Part shown: positions 22,373-35,165 of the stretch, piece by piece
How positions within the stretch are numbered: the first letter of the stretch is position 1
Layout: each line of letters starts with the position of its first letter
NCBI GenBank assembly: GCA_963575645.1
Contig: OY754465.1
Span: 32,685,501 to 32,749,500 of the forward strand
Direction of reading: 5' to 3'
Length of the DNA: 64,000 nucleotides
DNA from: Xanthostigma xanthostigma
Taxonomy: Eukaryota; Arthropoda; Insecta; Raphidioptera; Raphidiidae
Translations under genes and position numbers: made by a program
The notes under the pieces: generated by a model
The model's input: only the letters and a program-made list of their open reading frames with translations
Told to the model about the DNA's origin: nothing
The model's database searches: none

Positions 22373-24535
22373 ATTTTGAATGAACACCATGACTTAGGTA
22401 TTTTTTATAAAACTACATGTAAAATTGTTCAAAATTTGAATAATTATAACTTTTGATTTATCTAGTGAATCGATTTAATTTTTCAATAAATAAAATTATC
22501 GATCGATTTTTCAGACAAATATATTAACAAAAAATATATATATTCAATACATCAACGTTTCGGTCCGGATTTTAATTTTCTTCAGAACTGATCTAAAAAA
22601 TATAAAAATTAATTAATAATAAGTTTCTAATAAAATTCGTTTAAAGTTTTAATTTTTTTTTCAGTCCATCAGAATTTTTGGATAAACAGCCATGGAGTGA
22701 AATTTTATCATTTTCGAAATGTCTCCGTAACATCCGTAAATACTTTCAACTACTACCACGTCTCAAGAAGTTTCCCTTAAAAAAATACGTAAAACTGCAT
22801 TTAGATATAGACATAAATTTTGTATAATTTTTATAATCAATAATTATATCATTGTAGTTCCCTTGTCACATTGCTCAAGGATCAAGTATCACTGTATGTG
22901 CAGACGACATGTTACAGATACGGGTTTAATAATTTAATTAGTGACTATATTTTCTTTTATGCATAATTAAAATGATCAAATCAAACTTCGTGAACTTTGC
23001 TTTCCAATTTGATGCAGTGGTCCCTTGATGACGTTGGGTTGATCGCCTATACCGTTTCTTTTACAGAAATAACATATTCAAACTAGCTGTTAAGCCCGGC
23101 GTTGCACACATGAATCTCATTTTATAATGGCGTATGTCAAAATAAACGAATAAAGATCTGGTAGTGATCTAAGAGCGCGTATTGAATTCACGAGCGGGTA
23201 GTTTGTGACTAATTGGCAACTGCTAAATCCATCGACTTATAATGATAGAGAGTATGCGTGTGGCCTATGCTGAGAAAGACAGAAATTGGCCACATACGAG
23301 TGAGGAAGATAGTGTATGGTTGTGACCTAATTGTTTCTATTATTCTGAAAAAGATACACATTCATTCTTAAGGGACTCTTTTGATATTTTTAGGGCATGT
23401 CCAGTAAGTAAAAGTCTTTGGCTAAATCATTTAAAGCCATAATGATGATGGTGGTGGTGTTTTCAAGCCATTTCTTCAAGTACCTCAGCTAACTCGTCAT
23501 TGTCTACATTTCTCATGAAATCGAAACAGATATCTGTTGTTGTTCAACTTGTATCTACAAAATAAAAAGATACAACGATAGTATCATCTCTCTTCAACTC
23601 ACGGAAACCCCCATAACTGGAAAATCCGACCTGTGCATACAACTGTGCACTGCCGGCTTAAGGGTAGAGCAACACCAGATCAGCAAGGGCGCCGAAATTC
23701 GATTGCAAAACAAATATTCGACTCGTCATCCAATTACCGTGACCTTTCAAAATCAATAAAAAATGTACGCCAGTCTTCTATTATTAATTTCAGTACGATT
23801 TTAGTTTTTGGGACATAAGAAGTTATTCCAAAGCTGTCGACTAGAGACGCTATACGGCATTCTGCTCTACCCTAAAATAGTCCAGGGCCGCCGCTGCAGT
23901 CGTGTAGGAAGTTTTAAGCATGATTCACGCATTCAGGCTACGCAGGCTACCGCCATATTTTGAGCAGGCACAGTCATTGTCAGTTTCAGTCGCGTTTTAT
24001 TCAATTATCTGCCTATTTTGTACTGATAGGACACGACCCAAATTGTAATGAAAATTGATACACTAACAACTACAAGTACAGTGTAGTATATCAGTAAAAA
24101 CGAGCGAAGTTGCGAATTACTGAATAGTTAATTGGTTCTCATTTGCTTAAAATGTTTTTTTTTCTCAAATATTTATCCTATTATATTCCAGGTATAGCAT
24201 ATAAAATACAGGTTCATTGTTATTTTTCCTAAAAGAGTGATGAATTTTAGTTACGCACGAAATTTCTGCATGATACATTGTCTAGAAACTTTCTAGTCTA
24301 AAATGTGTTTAGTTGTCTATGATATTGTGAAGTTGGTCCAACGCTATCCCACAAACACCTCAATGTAGAAGCTGTGTCACTGCCAACGTACATTGTTGTA
24401 AAGCAATTAGAGCTCTTCGCTAATGTCTTGTATCACCCATCTTTACCCCACCAGTCTTTGTTTCTAACAGAGCGTATCAAATTTATTTTGACGTCACGTC
24501 AGAGCAATAGCAAGGTTATTCAAGTGTGTACGATT
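22373..24535. other. Unassigned stretch with a T motif and a short inverted pair
   Basis: 22485-22550 carries the T motif (AATAAAATTATCGATCGATT). 23656-23672 'ttaagggtagagcaaca' is mirrored by 'tgctctaccctaaa' at 23861-23875, a possible 220-bp MITE. No gene seen. Confidence 0.4.
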
Positions 24536-25700
24536 TCACGGCCGGTGTTGATCTTCTTGGTTTCCGGGATTGTATGTCGTGGTCCATTGGTATTTCTACC
24601 TGACGTTTCGTTTACAACTGCGGTAGACATTATCAAAGGCGATGTGGTGGCTGCTCACAGGTAAGTGTGTTGACAAGTGCGGTACTTCCGTTTTTATGGT
24701 CAGCGTGCTCGTGTTCTCTGCTCGGTCGTAGTACGCTCTTCTGTGATTGGTCGTTCCATTCAGTGGGTTGATATTGCACAATTCCGGTGTCCAGGTTTTA
24801 CTTAGATTCAAACCTTCATCTTTCCGGTTGAAATTATTTGTGTGTTTGGGTATTTCTATGGCTTTTCTGTATATGCGCGGGTAGTAACTCGATCTTCTGT
24901 CTATAACTTTGGTTTCTTCAAAAAAGGATCTTATGGTTGCCTAGAGTCAACGTATGCTCGGCTATTGTAGATTTTTCGATGTGTCCCAGTCTACAACTTC
25001 TCTTATGTTCTGTTATGCGTGTCTCTTTACGCTTCGTTTTGTTGTCCCAATATATCCACATGTGCAGGGAACGTGATAAATGCCGGGTGTTGCCAGTGGG
25101 TCTCTGGTATCCTTGGCAGATCTTAGGTACTCCTGAATCTTTTTTGTTCGCTTGTATATAGTTTTTATGTTATATATTTCTCCAGGAGTTTTCAGATGCG
25201 ATCCGTTGTGTTTTTACATATATTTAATAATTTACTATATTAATCATTGTCTATCTACTCAATGTGCGGTGAGCGAAGGCAACAAAGCGTATCGAAAATC
25301 TATCTGCATCTCTTTCTTCAATGTAATTCCCTGATTTCTCCGATGATACGATTGGTTGATGTACCTACTTACATTCAAACTGAATAAAGTATCTCTGTTT
25401 CAAAAACTTCGTCTTTTTCTATGACGTTAACTGGGCGTACCCAGCTTTTGGCCCGGGAGGGAGCAAATTAGAAATTTCTTAAACCAGATGCTTGTTTTGC
25501 CCTCTGGATACGCTAGTGCTTGCAGCGTAAAAAAGACAGAAGTATATGTTTGCACCCTAATGGTTTGATTGCGATTTTATTCCTATGCTCAGTATAGAAT
25601 AAAAGTATAATATACGGTAGATACGCTGTTCCTACTTGGTCCTCTTGAACTGTACTATTTGGGACGGATGCTATTTTTGGACGTAGGGCACGGTTTATTT
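24536..25700 (-). pseudogene. Penelope-like retroelement, GIY-YIG endonuclease end, frameshifted
   Basis: On the minus strand, about 25690-25610 encodes a block containing INRALRPKIASVPNST and GTAYLPYI, typical of the linker before the endonuclease in Penelope-like elements. About 25150-25030 encodes YLRSAKDTRDPLATPGIYHV followed by CTCGYIGTTKRS, with the GIY and YIG signatures of the endonuclease. A single-base frame change near 25020 separates this from TRITEHKRSCRLGHIEKS and the remaining C-terminus, which ends at 24596. A 3' UTR follows, to about 24536. No reverse transcriptase is present, so the copy is 5'-truncated and inactive. At its 5' end (about 25700) it meets an inverted copy of its own 3' end. 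Confidence 0.8.
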
Positions 25701-25925
25701 CCTGTAGTGTATATCCAATCACAGAAGAGCATACTACGACCGAGTAGAGAACACGTGCACGCTGACCATAAAAGACGGAAGTACCGCACATGTCGACACA
25801 CTTACCTGAGAGCAGCTTAGAAGGACACTACCGCATCGCCTTTGATAATGACTACCGCAGTTGCAGACGAAACGTCAGGTAGAAATACCAATGGACCACA
25901 GCATACAAGCCCGGAAACCAAGAAT
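25701..25925 (+). mobile_element. Inverted 3'-end fragment of the same Penelope-like element
   Basis: Plus-strand sequence from CAATCACAGAAGAGCATACT to GACGAAACGTCAGGTAGAAA and 'accaatggaccac...ggaaaccaagaa' matches the minus-strand 3' coding end and UTR at 24536-24760. The two copies are head to head. Inverted partial copies at the 5' side are a known feature of Penelope-like insertions. Confidence 0.8.
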
Positions 25926-26273
25926 ATTTGAATAGCAAGTTTTTTTACGAAATTCGAAAACTCTCAGAGCTTTTCAAATCAACTATGCGCATGCTTGTAG
26001 TAAAAGACATGCTGTTTCAATGAGCACAAACATAACACTGTATCTGTTTTGATTTAGAATTTAAAAAGAAACCGAAAAAAACTTCGATAAGTTACATCCT
26101 CTAAACTAAAATAAAAACAAGTGTTTGCTGGTGTTCATTGCAATCAACTTAATTTGTTCTATAAACAGTTCCAATTTCAAAAATATATCAAAGATTCTGA
26201 TTTTTGTTAATTTTAAAGCGTACCGATGTTAATACCAAGAAAGTCGGGGCGTTGACTTCAATTTGGATTCAAT
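25926..26273. other. Unassigned spacer
   Basis: No recognisable content. Confidence 0.4.
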
Positions 26274-27001
26274 TTTTTGCTGGAATCAGTTCGAGGGACC
26301 GCCTTGATTATGAAAATCCCTGTTACCAGGCGGTAACCTGGTCTGATAAAGTTCAAAACAAATTTTTTTATAATATTAAAAAAATATAGGTATTCAATCA
26401 GTTTTTTTTTTTATATATTTTATACCGATTTCCAATTTACCAGGTAATACCTATCGTTGAAGAAATTTTTTTCAACAATAAGAAGAAAAAAATCAATCAT
26501 TTTTTTATATATTTTTTTACCGATTTCCAACAAGAAATTTTTAACTTTTTTTTTAATTGGTGTTTTTAATGACTTTTATAAATTGACAAAACGTCAAATT
26601 CCCGTTTTTGACTCTAAAAGTGTAATAAAAAATTGTTTATTTATAATAATTATTATATTTATATCCTCACTCTTTGCGTTTTAAGTAGCTAACTATAAAA
26701 AAAAATTGAAAAGAATTTGACCCTGCAGGCTATCTCTGAAACTTTCCGTTATTTTCGAGTTCAAAACACTCAAAAATATATAAAATATAAAAATTTAAAA
26801 AATTGAAAATATCGAAAAAAGTTTTCAAAAGTTTTTCAATTCTTGTTGGAAATTGGTCAAAAAATAAAAAAAAATGTTTGATTGAATTTTTTTCTTCTCA
26901 TTATTAAAAAAATATTGTTTTAAACAATATCTGACCACGTTATCGCCTGATCACATGAATTTTCATAATCAGCACGGTCTCCTGAACTGATTGCAGCAAA
27001 A
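26274..27001. mobile_element. About 730-bp foldback sharing its inner segment with family F
   Basis: The left end 'tttgctggaatcagttcgagggaccgccttg' and 'ccaggcggtaacctggtc' are mirrored at 26930-27003 by 'atcaggcgataacgtggtc' read in inverse. The right arm contains 'ttattttcgagttcaaaac' and 'tcaaaaatatataaaatat', which also occur in the arms of the composite at 39126-41456. Confidence 0.7.
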
Positions 27002-27740
27002 AAATTCTAGCCAATTGGGCGTCCGTGACGAGACCATTCAAACTTGAAAAATATTGACATTTGACATATTATAATAATAAAGAAAATAAAAGTTCTGTTA
27101 ACGCGTGCGGCGATGCGGGTAACGGCTATTATTAAATATTATTATTCGTTTTCATGGTTATCTATATAAAATATTATCACGTCATGTAAAAATTAAACAA
27201 TACAATATACTTGTCAACTACCTAACCAATCTACAGAACAAAAGAACAGATTTTTTTATTTTCAAACTACGTATTTCTGAAACTATAATACTTTCTTCTC
27301 AAAACAGATAGAATAATAAACCATTATAAAAAAACTTTAAGGACAAAATAAATAAAATAATAAACCATTTTATAAAGTATACCATTATTGACTTCAAATT
27401 ACAGGATTTGAGGCCAAAAAGAAAACAATTTTTATTTGCTTACTTATTGATCAATAAAAAAAGCAAATAAAAATAGTTTTATTTTTGATGTCAAATCCTG
27501 TATTTTGAATTTATTGAAGATACCGAGATGATGCTATGTTTAAAATATACCATTATTATATAAAAAAACAACGTTATAGCATATAATATCTCTTTTGCGT
27601 ATATGCCGATTTTTTCCAAAATATTTACATAACTTTCTTGTAAAAATAGAATAAAAAATAAATCGTTTAGAAAAGTATACCCTTATATAAAACAACGTTA
27701 TAGCATATATATATTTTGCGCATGCGCCGATTTTTCTGCT
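27002..27740 (-). repeat. Repeat family A copy (minus) with inserted hairpin and internal duplication
   Basis: Starts at 'ctagccaattgggcg' and reads family A in reverse to the GCGCATGCGCCGA block near 27717-27730. 27393-27523 is an inserted hairpin ('acaggatttgaggcc' mirrored by 'gatgtcaaatcctgt'). The 'acaacgttatagcata' segment is present twice (27565 and 27690). Confidence 0.7.
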
Positions 27741-28379
27741 CTATTTGAAAAATGCATTTTGACTTAAATAAGCACCTAAAATTAAATCCGAATTGAATTC
27801 AGAACGGCAGCGCCGATTCCACCTGGTCTATTATTACAATGTGCGTCTAATTAAAATGGAGACAGTTTATTTTGAGATCAAGGGTTACAAAATAAGGTAA
27901 TTTCGTCAATGAATGCTTTTGCTGTGTTGGAGTTCTTTTCCCATGTCTAATGTCCTGCTGCTGTAGGTATGATGGCGGTTATAGTATACCTTCACAATAT
28001 ACTATAGTACGAAATCGCATTCACAGATGATTCGTTTAAATGTACATTGTCATTTTTCGTACCACATCTTTTTATCATCCCAACTTTACAATGGTACTAA
28101 TTTAGACTAGAATTCAATTTTTACAGTTTTTGCAATATTTTAATTATTTGAGGTTGTTTTTCACATTCCAAGGACCTCGGTACCAAAATGCAAAAAAGGT
28201 GTTTTTGTCAAAAACGTTTTCCGTAGGTCAAAGTGGATCTAACGTCAATATTGGAATGATGTTTAACATTTAACTTATTTTGGAGGAAAATCAACGCATG
28301 CATAGAAACATTTTTTGATACAAATGAATTTTTAATATTATACCAGCTATACATATGTTAATTATATTTGTGTTACCAT
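27741..28379. other. Unassigned stretch
   Basis: No gene recognised. 28070-28210 has the 'accattcc...ggtaccaaa' style of the family A 5' end but degenerate. Confidence 0.35.
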
Positions 28380-28690
28380 TCCAGCACCACAAGTGGAGAA
28401 TGGTACTAATTTAAATCAAAATTCATTTGTCAAAATTTTACAATATTTTTTTTCGTTTTTAGGTTCCCCGAATCCAAAAAACATTTTTTTGGAAAAAATT
28501 TTGTGCGTCTGTTAGTCTATTTTTGTGCAAGTCTGTTATTCTGTGTGTCTGTTTGTAAACACGATACAGGACAAACGAATGAACAGATTGAAACCAAATT
28601 TTAGGAGGATGTTTGCTATGCAATCCTATTGTATTACGGGACAATCGACACATACGCAGGAGAGGCAGAGGAGATATATGCTACAAAGTT
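28380..28690 (+). repeat. Repeat family A, 5' part
   Basis: Begins 'cagcaccacaagtggagaatggtactaattta' and runs through 'gtctgtttgtaaacacgatacagg', 'gaacagattgaaaccaaatttt' and 'gcaggagaggcagaggagatatatgct'. The same order occurs at 38930-39125 and 49655-49800. Confidence 0.7.
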
Positions 28691-30095
28691 GTTTTATATA
28701 ATAATTAGGGTTTGCAGTACCGGTACTGAAATCGAATTTATATTTTCCGGTACTGGAGGAGATCCAGTACCGAGAAATACCGGAAAATTCGATACTTTCG
28801 GTACAAGAGGAAAAATGTGATAAATGCATGTTGTGCGTGAAATAAAATGTTGGAAATAGTTTTGAAGAAGTTTAATCACAATACAAAGCACTGAATTAGC
28901 CTACGTAATTAAATAAAATTTTAATATTACAATCAGTCTCAACAATACACTTTGATAACTCAACTTTAATAAAAAATAATCATTCTTGTCATGAAAAAGA
29001 AATCTTAAATTCAAATTTCACAAATTGTACCTATTCAGTCTGGTTTTGAAAAATTCACAAAAATTCTAAGCTCGTAGTCGTAGCTTAACAGAAACTCGTA
29101 TATATAGTCATAATAGACAGTAACTTTTTTACATAAGAATACTGAAATTAAAAAATGTTTTAAGGCCCCCATACACCTCGTTATTTTTTGGCAGTTTTCA
29201 TCGTCACGATAAAACACGTCGGTCAAAACCGAAGTGTATGGGCAAAAACTGTCGATGAAACACGGCAGTTTTTTTATCTGCCGAATCTTGATTTTAAACA
29301 CGACGTGTTTGCTGGTTGTCGTTTTAAATCGTAATGTGTGGCGCTTTCCGATAAGAATCGACGTGTTTATTCAGTGGTGCGACGTACAGCAAATAAGTCA
29401 TATTAATTAAATGATTGTAATTAGTTTGAGTATTGATTTATATTTTAACCGTTTTAGTGCTAAGCAATTTTGACAAAAATAAATGAAAATTGCTATAAAC
29501 ATATTGATTAATTTAGAGGAAAAAATAATGGTGTCAAATAAAACACTCTAATTTAGACAAATATCAATCAATTTTATTAATTATTTTTGCATTATATTGT
29601 TTATTAATGTTTATTAAACATAAAATAATATCAATATTATTGTATTTTCCATCAAAGCAGATCGTATTAATGATGCCACGACTTCAGAAAAACTGAACGA
29701 AACTACGCCTCTGTGTGGATATGGCCGTTGTTCGTGTTTAAATTAACCGTACAGTTTTACCCGTGCGGTTAAAACTGCCATAAAAGAACGAGGTGTATGG
29801 GGATGGCCGTTGTTCGTGTTTAACCGTACAGTTTTACCCGGCGGTTAAAACTGCCAAAAAAGAACGAGGTGTATGGGGGCCTTTACGTATTCCAAAACGT
29901 TTTGCGAAACATTAAATAAATAAAACGTTATGTATCAAATCACCGGCGACCATTACAGCATTTACAACTTGAAAAAATAGTTAAAACATTTCAATTAGTA
30001 TAATTTTTTAGTACCGGAATTTCCGGGAAATGGGTTTCATTTCCCGGTACTGAAGGCGATGAAGTTTCCCGGGAATTCCCGGGAGCAATCCCAAA
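28691..30095 (+). repeat. Repeat family H copy with nested Harbinger MITE
   Basis: Starts with GCAGTACCGGTACTG and the GGAGGAGATCCAGTACCG motif. It ends with TTTCCCGGGAATTCCCGGGA (about 30066-30085). It is the inverse of the copy at 37-720 and is interrupted by the 720-bp MITE at 29163-29882. Confidence 0.65.
29163..29882. mobile_element. PIF/Harbinger-type MITE with TTA target duplication
   Basis: Terminal inverted repeats AGGCCCCCATACACCTCGTT and its inverse AACGAGGTGTATGGGGGCCT are flanked by TTA at 29160-29162 and TTA at 29883-29885, the 3-bp TWA duplication typical of PIF/Harbinger. The right end is tandemly duplicated: an about 80-bp unit with GGCCGTTGTTCGTGTT and 'gaacgaggtgtatgggg' occurs at about 29723-29801 and 29803-29879. 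No transposase. Confidence 0.88.
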
Positions 30096-30372
30096 TAATA
30101 ATGGTATACTTTTCATAACGATTTATTATTTTACCTATTTTTACAAAATAGATGTATGTGATAACGTTGTTTTTTTAAATTGGTATACTTTTCATAACGG
30201 TTTATTATTCTATTTTACAAGAAAGTTTTGTAAGTTTTTTATACTAGCCGTAACTTGCATCCCACACATGTTAACAGAAATTTTATTTTCATTATTATTA
30301 TAATGTCAAATGTCCATATTTTTGAAGCTGGAATGGTCTCGTCGCCCAATTGACTGGAATTTTTTATTGCTC
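30096..30372 (+). repeat. Repeat family A copy, internally deleted
   Basis: Runs from 'aataatggtatacttttcataacg' (present twice, 30100 and 30181) to GGAATGGTCTCGTCGCCCAA and 'tggaatttttta'. The middle of the family is missing. Confidence 0.7.
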
Positions 30373-30701
30373 TTATGACTCTTTTTACACATCGTACATA
30401 TTGTTATTGGAAATATATAAAATCATTGTTTTTTTTTCAGTTACCGTGGAAACTAACATGACTGTCATATTACAGATCTTTTATGTCTATGGTGTAATTG
30501 GTATTCTGATTCATTGTAAAAAGTGTTAACACCTTTGACACTATTGCATTTGTTATACAAATGTGTCAAATAGACTAACCTATTAGGTATTTAAGTGTTG
30601 AACTATAAGTGTAAATACTGGCAGGACCGACTCTTGAGCAGGAGAATGTAGTGTAGTACCTGTAGGACACATGAGATATGTTTAAATTTGAGAAGTGTGC
30701 A
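30373..30701. other. Unassigned spacer
   Basis: No recognisable content. Confidence 0.4.
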
Positions 30702-32588
30702 CAGGGCCGGATTTAGCATGGGTCATGTGGGCCCGGGCCCATAGCGGAAACTTTTTAGTCGTGGCAAAATGGCAAGAAAAAACTGGAATTTGCAGAGAAA
30801 TAATATTACAGTAGGTACTATGTTTAAGCTGGAACAAAGCTAACACTCTATTCCAGTTTTACAAAAGATGCGTATGAATGAGCTAATGCCAAGTGATTCG
30901 TTTGATTCAAACTAAATGTACGCCTGTACACTGAACTGCAGCAGAGCGGCTCCACGCCGGCTTGTTTGTGAGTAGTGTGAGAGAGAGAGAGAGGCGGCCG
31001 CCGCTTCGCGCAGTCTCGGATATATTCGGAGGCTGTGTCAGATGATTGTGTGCAAGGGTGAGGGGGCGCCGGCGCGCCGCCCGCTGATTCGTGCTTCCTC
31101 AGTTCCGTTCGACGGTAAAAAATATTGCAAATCCAGTTCACTACATAAAACATATGTGTCATGACGTTTTAGGAATCCATCAACACTAAAATTAAAAAAA
31201 TAGATAGGTATTACGACATTAAAACTACTCCGAAAATAAAATTAATTCAGTACTATCATATGAACATAGGTTAAGTTACTTACCTACTTTTTGACGTGAT
31301 AACGTCTTATAAATTGATGAATCACCAATCTTATAAATTGATAAAACACCGGCTGCATGTACGAAAAAGTGTAACGTAACGTTCCTAACGTTCCTAACGT
31401 TCGTAACGCGTAACGCATAACGCATAACGCGTAGCGTTCCGCCTGACCCTGTGCGTGCTTTTTGCTAATTTCTCGCTCAATTTACATCAGATCGGTTTGA
31501 AACCAGTCTTAAACGAAAAAGGAGAACATTTTACATAGATTTCGTATAACAGAATTTGCCTAAACAGTTTTTTTATACAAATTTATATAGAAAAATATTT
31601 TATACAAATTTATATAGAAAAATAGCTGTATAAATGCATTGTTGTCTATTGCATGGCGCGCGCGCGACGCGGTCGGTCGTCTTTGTTTGCCGTACATGGA
31701 AATTAGAAAATAACGTATGTCTTGTCTTAACATGAAAACGGCTGCATTTCTAATGTTTATTTTTTGACATTAGTATTTTGTGATTTGCAAAGCCTTCTAA
31801 GTTAACTATTGGAATAACTAATTATTATTAGAACATAATACTTTGTAAGTTGCAAACGTCACTTTTGACATTTCTTATCATTCCGACACCAAGGATAAGC
31901 GGATTGAAACCAAATTTTGGGAGGTTTAGGTTATGTATTACGGAATACGTTATCACGTAAAACTATCGTCCGTAAACCGACTTTACAGACAACCAATTTT
32001 TTTTATACAAATTTATATAGAAAAATAGCTGTATAAATGCAACATGAAAACGGCTGAATTTCTAATGTTTAATTCAATTTTTTGACATTAGTATTTTGTG
32101 AAATGCAACGCCTTCTAAGTATTGGAATAACTAATTATTATTAAAACATAATACTTTGACAGTTGCAAACGTCACTTTGACATTTCTTATCATTCCGACA
32201 CCAAGGATAAGCGGATTGAAACCAAATTTTGGGAGGTTTAGGTTATGTATTACGGAATACGTTATCACGTAAAACTATCGTCCGTAAACCGACTTTACAG
32301 ACAACCAATTTTTTAACAGGTTATTTCTTTGTTATTTTTTCTATTATTTTTAGTTTATTACATAACAGCTTTTGTAACCCATTTAAAAAATATCATAATA
32401 TTCAATCAAATGTCAAAAACTTTGACATAGCTATCCATAATTGTTTCACATTTTTGTCACCATGGGCACTACGATCATATTGACTATCCCCACCATGTAC
32501 TTCGCACATAGCGAATAGAGTGCTTTTAATTGTGGGGAGGGCGGCTATTTCGGAGGGCCCAGCACAATATTATGTAGATCGAGCCCTG
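30702..32588. mobile_element. hAT-like element remnant with nested repeats
   Basis: The left end CAGGGCCGGATTTAGC and right end GATCGAGCCCTG are a degenerate terminal inverted repeat of the common hAT form. Flanks AGTGTGCA (30694-30701) and AGTGTAAA (32589-32596) agree at six of eight positions, consistent with an old 8-bp duplication. The interior holds a GC-rich segment (30940-31090, with a GA microsatellite at 30977) and a family B/J insertion at 31285-32310. No transposase was recognised. Confidence 0.55.
31285..32310 (+). repeat. Family B/J repeat with tandemly duplicated 3' half
   Basis: Starts TTTTTGACGTGATAACGTCT, contains a TAACG short tandem run (31373-31430), then family B, and ends ACCGACTTTACAGACAACCA. 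The 3' half from 'tttttatacaaatttatatagaaaaatagc' to 'acagacaacca' is present twice (about 31605-31995 and 32003-32310). Similar ends flank 52616-53285 and the minus fragment 49905-50058. Confidence 0.75.
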
Positions 32589-32596
32589 AGTGTAAA

Positions 32597-33875
32597 ACTT
32601 TTGGTAAACCTAACGTATACTTTTCAGTGTGATTTACACTGAGTTGTCATCTCTACATTAAATTACCGAACACACCTATATTTTGTCAACTGTCAGCGTT
32701 TTTCGTTGAGCTTTTATACTTAAATTTATTATGACACCCTGTATATAGTTGACCGTCCAGTTTCCAGACATAGTTGAACCCTTTTACTTTTGACATAGTC
32801 AACTCACTAGGGTTGAGTTACGAAAAGAATGAACTGATGCAAGCAGTTAACTATGTTAACGACTTAGTCTTTTGTTTCGTTAGTTCCGACCGTGTCCTTC
32901 TAATTTGTACGAAATTTATAAAATTATATGAGTACCTATACTAATTAAGTACATACTCTAATATACGAGTATACACTCTTGATTATGTCGCTGTCAAATC
33001 AAAATCTATATCCAGGCAAAACCGGGCCGGAAAGCAAGTTTTTGTAAAATATGCATTGGAAGTTTCATACTTGCAAAAGTATTATCGGGTCGAAAATAAT
33101 CGAAAATGGCGCCATCGTACGCGTTGAGTGTGAACCATATTATCTGGTTCTAACCTGCAATATACATTTCACGATGTTTTTTCTGTATTTTAAAGGTTGT
33201 TTTTTCATTGCAGTTATTATAAAATGCGTACTGTGTACAACTCGGACAGAATTGACTGTTGCAAGGTATCTAATTGCTGCACTCTGGCGAGCAAAAGTCG
33301 CACTCGTTTGTAATCGCCAAATTTCCAACCTAGTTACAACTTACATAATGTAGATACTATTTTCATGATTTGAGAAGATCTTAAAGTGTTAAAAACTACA
33401 AATCCTCTCACAAAATAAACTAGAAAAATGTTACACAATAGATGTTTGTGATATTTGCTGTTTAATAAATGTAGCCAAAAAGGAAATGGATTTTATATGT
33501 TACATTTTTCTTATTTGTGGAAATGCTGTTTCTTCAATCATATTTGTTCCGGAGTCGAATCTGACGATGGTCAATGCATTCTATTTTCTTTCATAAATAG
33601 AAAACATTATCAGACAAAAAAATGGAATAATGGTTTACTTGTATTTGGAAAGAACTTTTCTTTTTTGTTCTCTATTATGATATTGATAATTTCGTGAAAG
33701 GGTACAATAGACTTGATTGAAATTTATCAAATAAATATAAATTTCGAATCGACAACATAATATTATAACAAAATTCGAATACTTACGTTATTTCAATAAT
33801 ATTAGCAATAAACGACAATATTATTTTATATATACACTCCATTACAGTTTACCTGTCTCTGTCAATAAAATAGTT
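32597..33875. other. Unassigned stretch
   Basis: Open frames of 80-100 codons (33051-33353 and 33455-33697, plus) have no recognisable domain. 32728-32750 ('atgacaccctgtatatag') resembles a mariner-type end. No gene supported. Confidence 0.35.
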
Positions 33876-35165
33876 TACTTCAATAAATAAAATTATCATT
33901 TATCGATCAATTTTTCAGACAAATATATTAACAAAAAATAATTATTATTTTTTAGGCGCGACCCAAGCAATTGCTGGAAGCGCCTATGTACTCCCTTTGT
34001 CTGTGAATCTGTGAGTCACGCTTTTTGTATTCAGCTAACAGTCCAAACGCCTTAACCGTTTATAAAAAGCTTTTTTTGTGCGATTCGTCTACGGGTAACT
34101 TAAATCCTAACGTCGCTTGATTTTTGAATTTTGGTCCCAGAGGGGAGAAAATTAAGAAAAAGTGTTTTGCTTATTTCTCGCTCAGTTTAAATCAGATCGG
34201 TTTGAAACCAGTTTTAAACGAAAGAGGAGAACATTTTACATAGATTTCGCATAACAGAATTTGACCACACAGTTTTTTTATACAGATTTATATAAAAAAA
34301 TAGCTGTATAAATTCAATTTTGTCTAATACATCGTGCGACGCGATCGGTCGTCTTTGTCTGCCGCAAATAATGATATGGCCGTTAGAACATTGTGTAAGT
34401 CCAGTCTTGGGTCTAGTTTATATGAGAGGCGTTCAACGCGCGTTGAACGCTCTTCATGTGTGCTAGGCCTTAAAATGAAAACGGCTGCTATTTCTAATAT
34501 AGTAATTCAATTTTTTGGCATTAGTATTTTGTGAAATGCAACGCCTTCTAAGTTAACAATTTGAATAAGTAATTATTAGAACATAATACTTTGGCAGAAG
34601 CAAACGTCATTTTTGACATTTTTTACTATTCCAACACCACGGATGAACGGATTGAAACCAAAGGATCACGAAATTATACTATATTAGTAACCCTACATAT
34701 AGAAATTAAAAATGTGTTACGAGAACACATTACGGAAGTGAAAGTTCTAAGTGGACATGCGGAAAAAAAATTAAAAATAATTTAGGGTCATAATTATAAA
34801 AAAAGTTGGTTGTGACTAATAAACGATTAATTATAGAGTTTACAGCTAACGCTTTTATAATAATGAACCTAAATTATTAATAAGTTGTTAAAATGATTTT
34901 TTCCTTTGTGTGTTTCAGTATTTTCAACTATTATTTTTTTCTTGGATTAAATTAATTAAATTATAGTATTAAACTCAGTGTCGTTAAAAATATACACTGA
35001 TTTTCATACATAACGCCGGGGTATATTATGTAAAATTTCGCGCCTTGTAATTCTTGAATTACTTGCGCATATACGTCCACTGGCTGTTAATATATTTGTC
35101 TGAAAAATAGATCGATAATTTTATTTATTGAAGAATTCTAATCAGACGTTAATCAAAGATTTGAA
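33876..35165. mobile_element. 1.3-kb block bounded by inverted T motifs, containing a family B copy
   Basis: The left end is TTCAATAAATAAAATTATCA and 'cgatcaatttttcagacaaatatattaac'. The right end (35085-35135) is the inverse 'gttaatatatttgtctgaaaaatagatcgat...tttattgaag'. Inside, 33955-34660 is family B in plus orientation and 34990-35085 is the short repeat end also seen at 2938-3005. There is a 22-bp perfect palindrome at 34429-34450. Confidence 0.6.
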
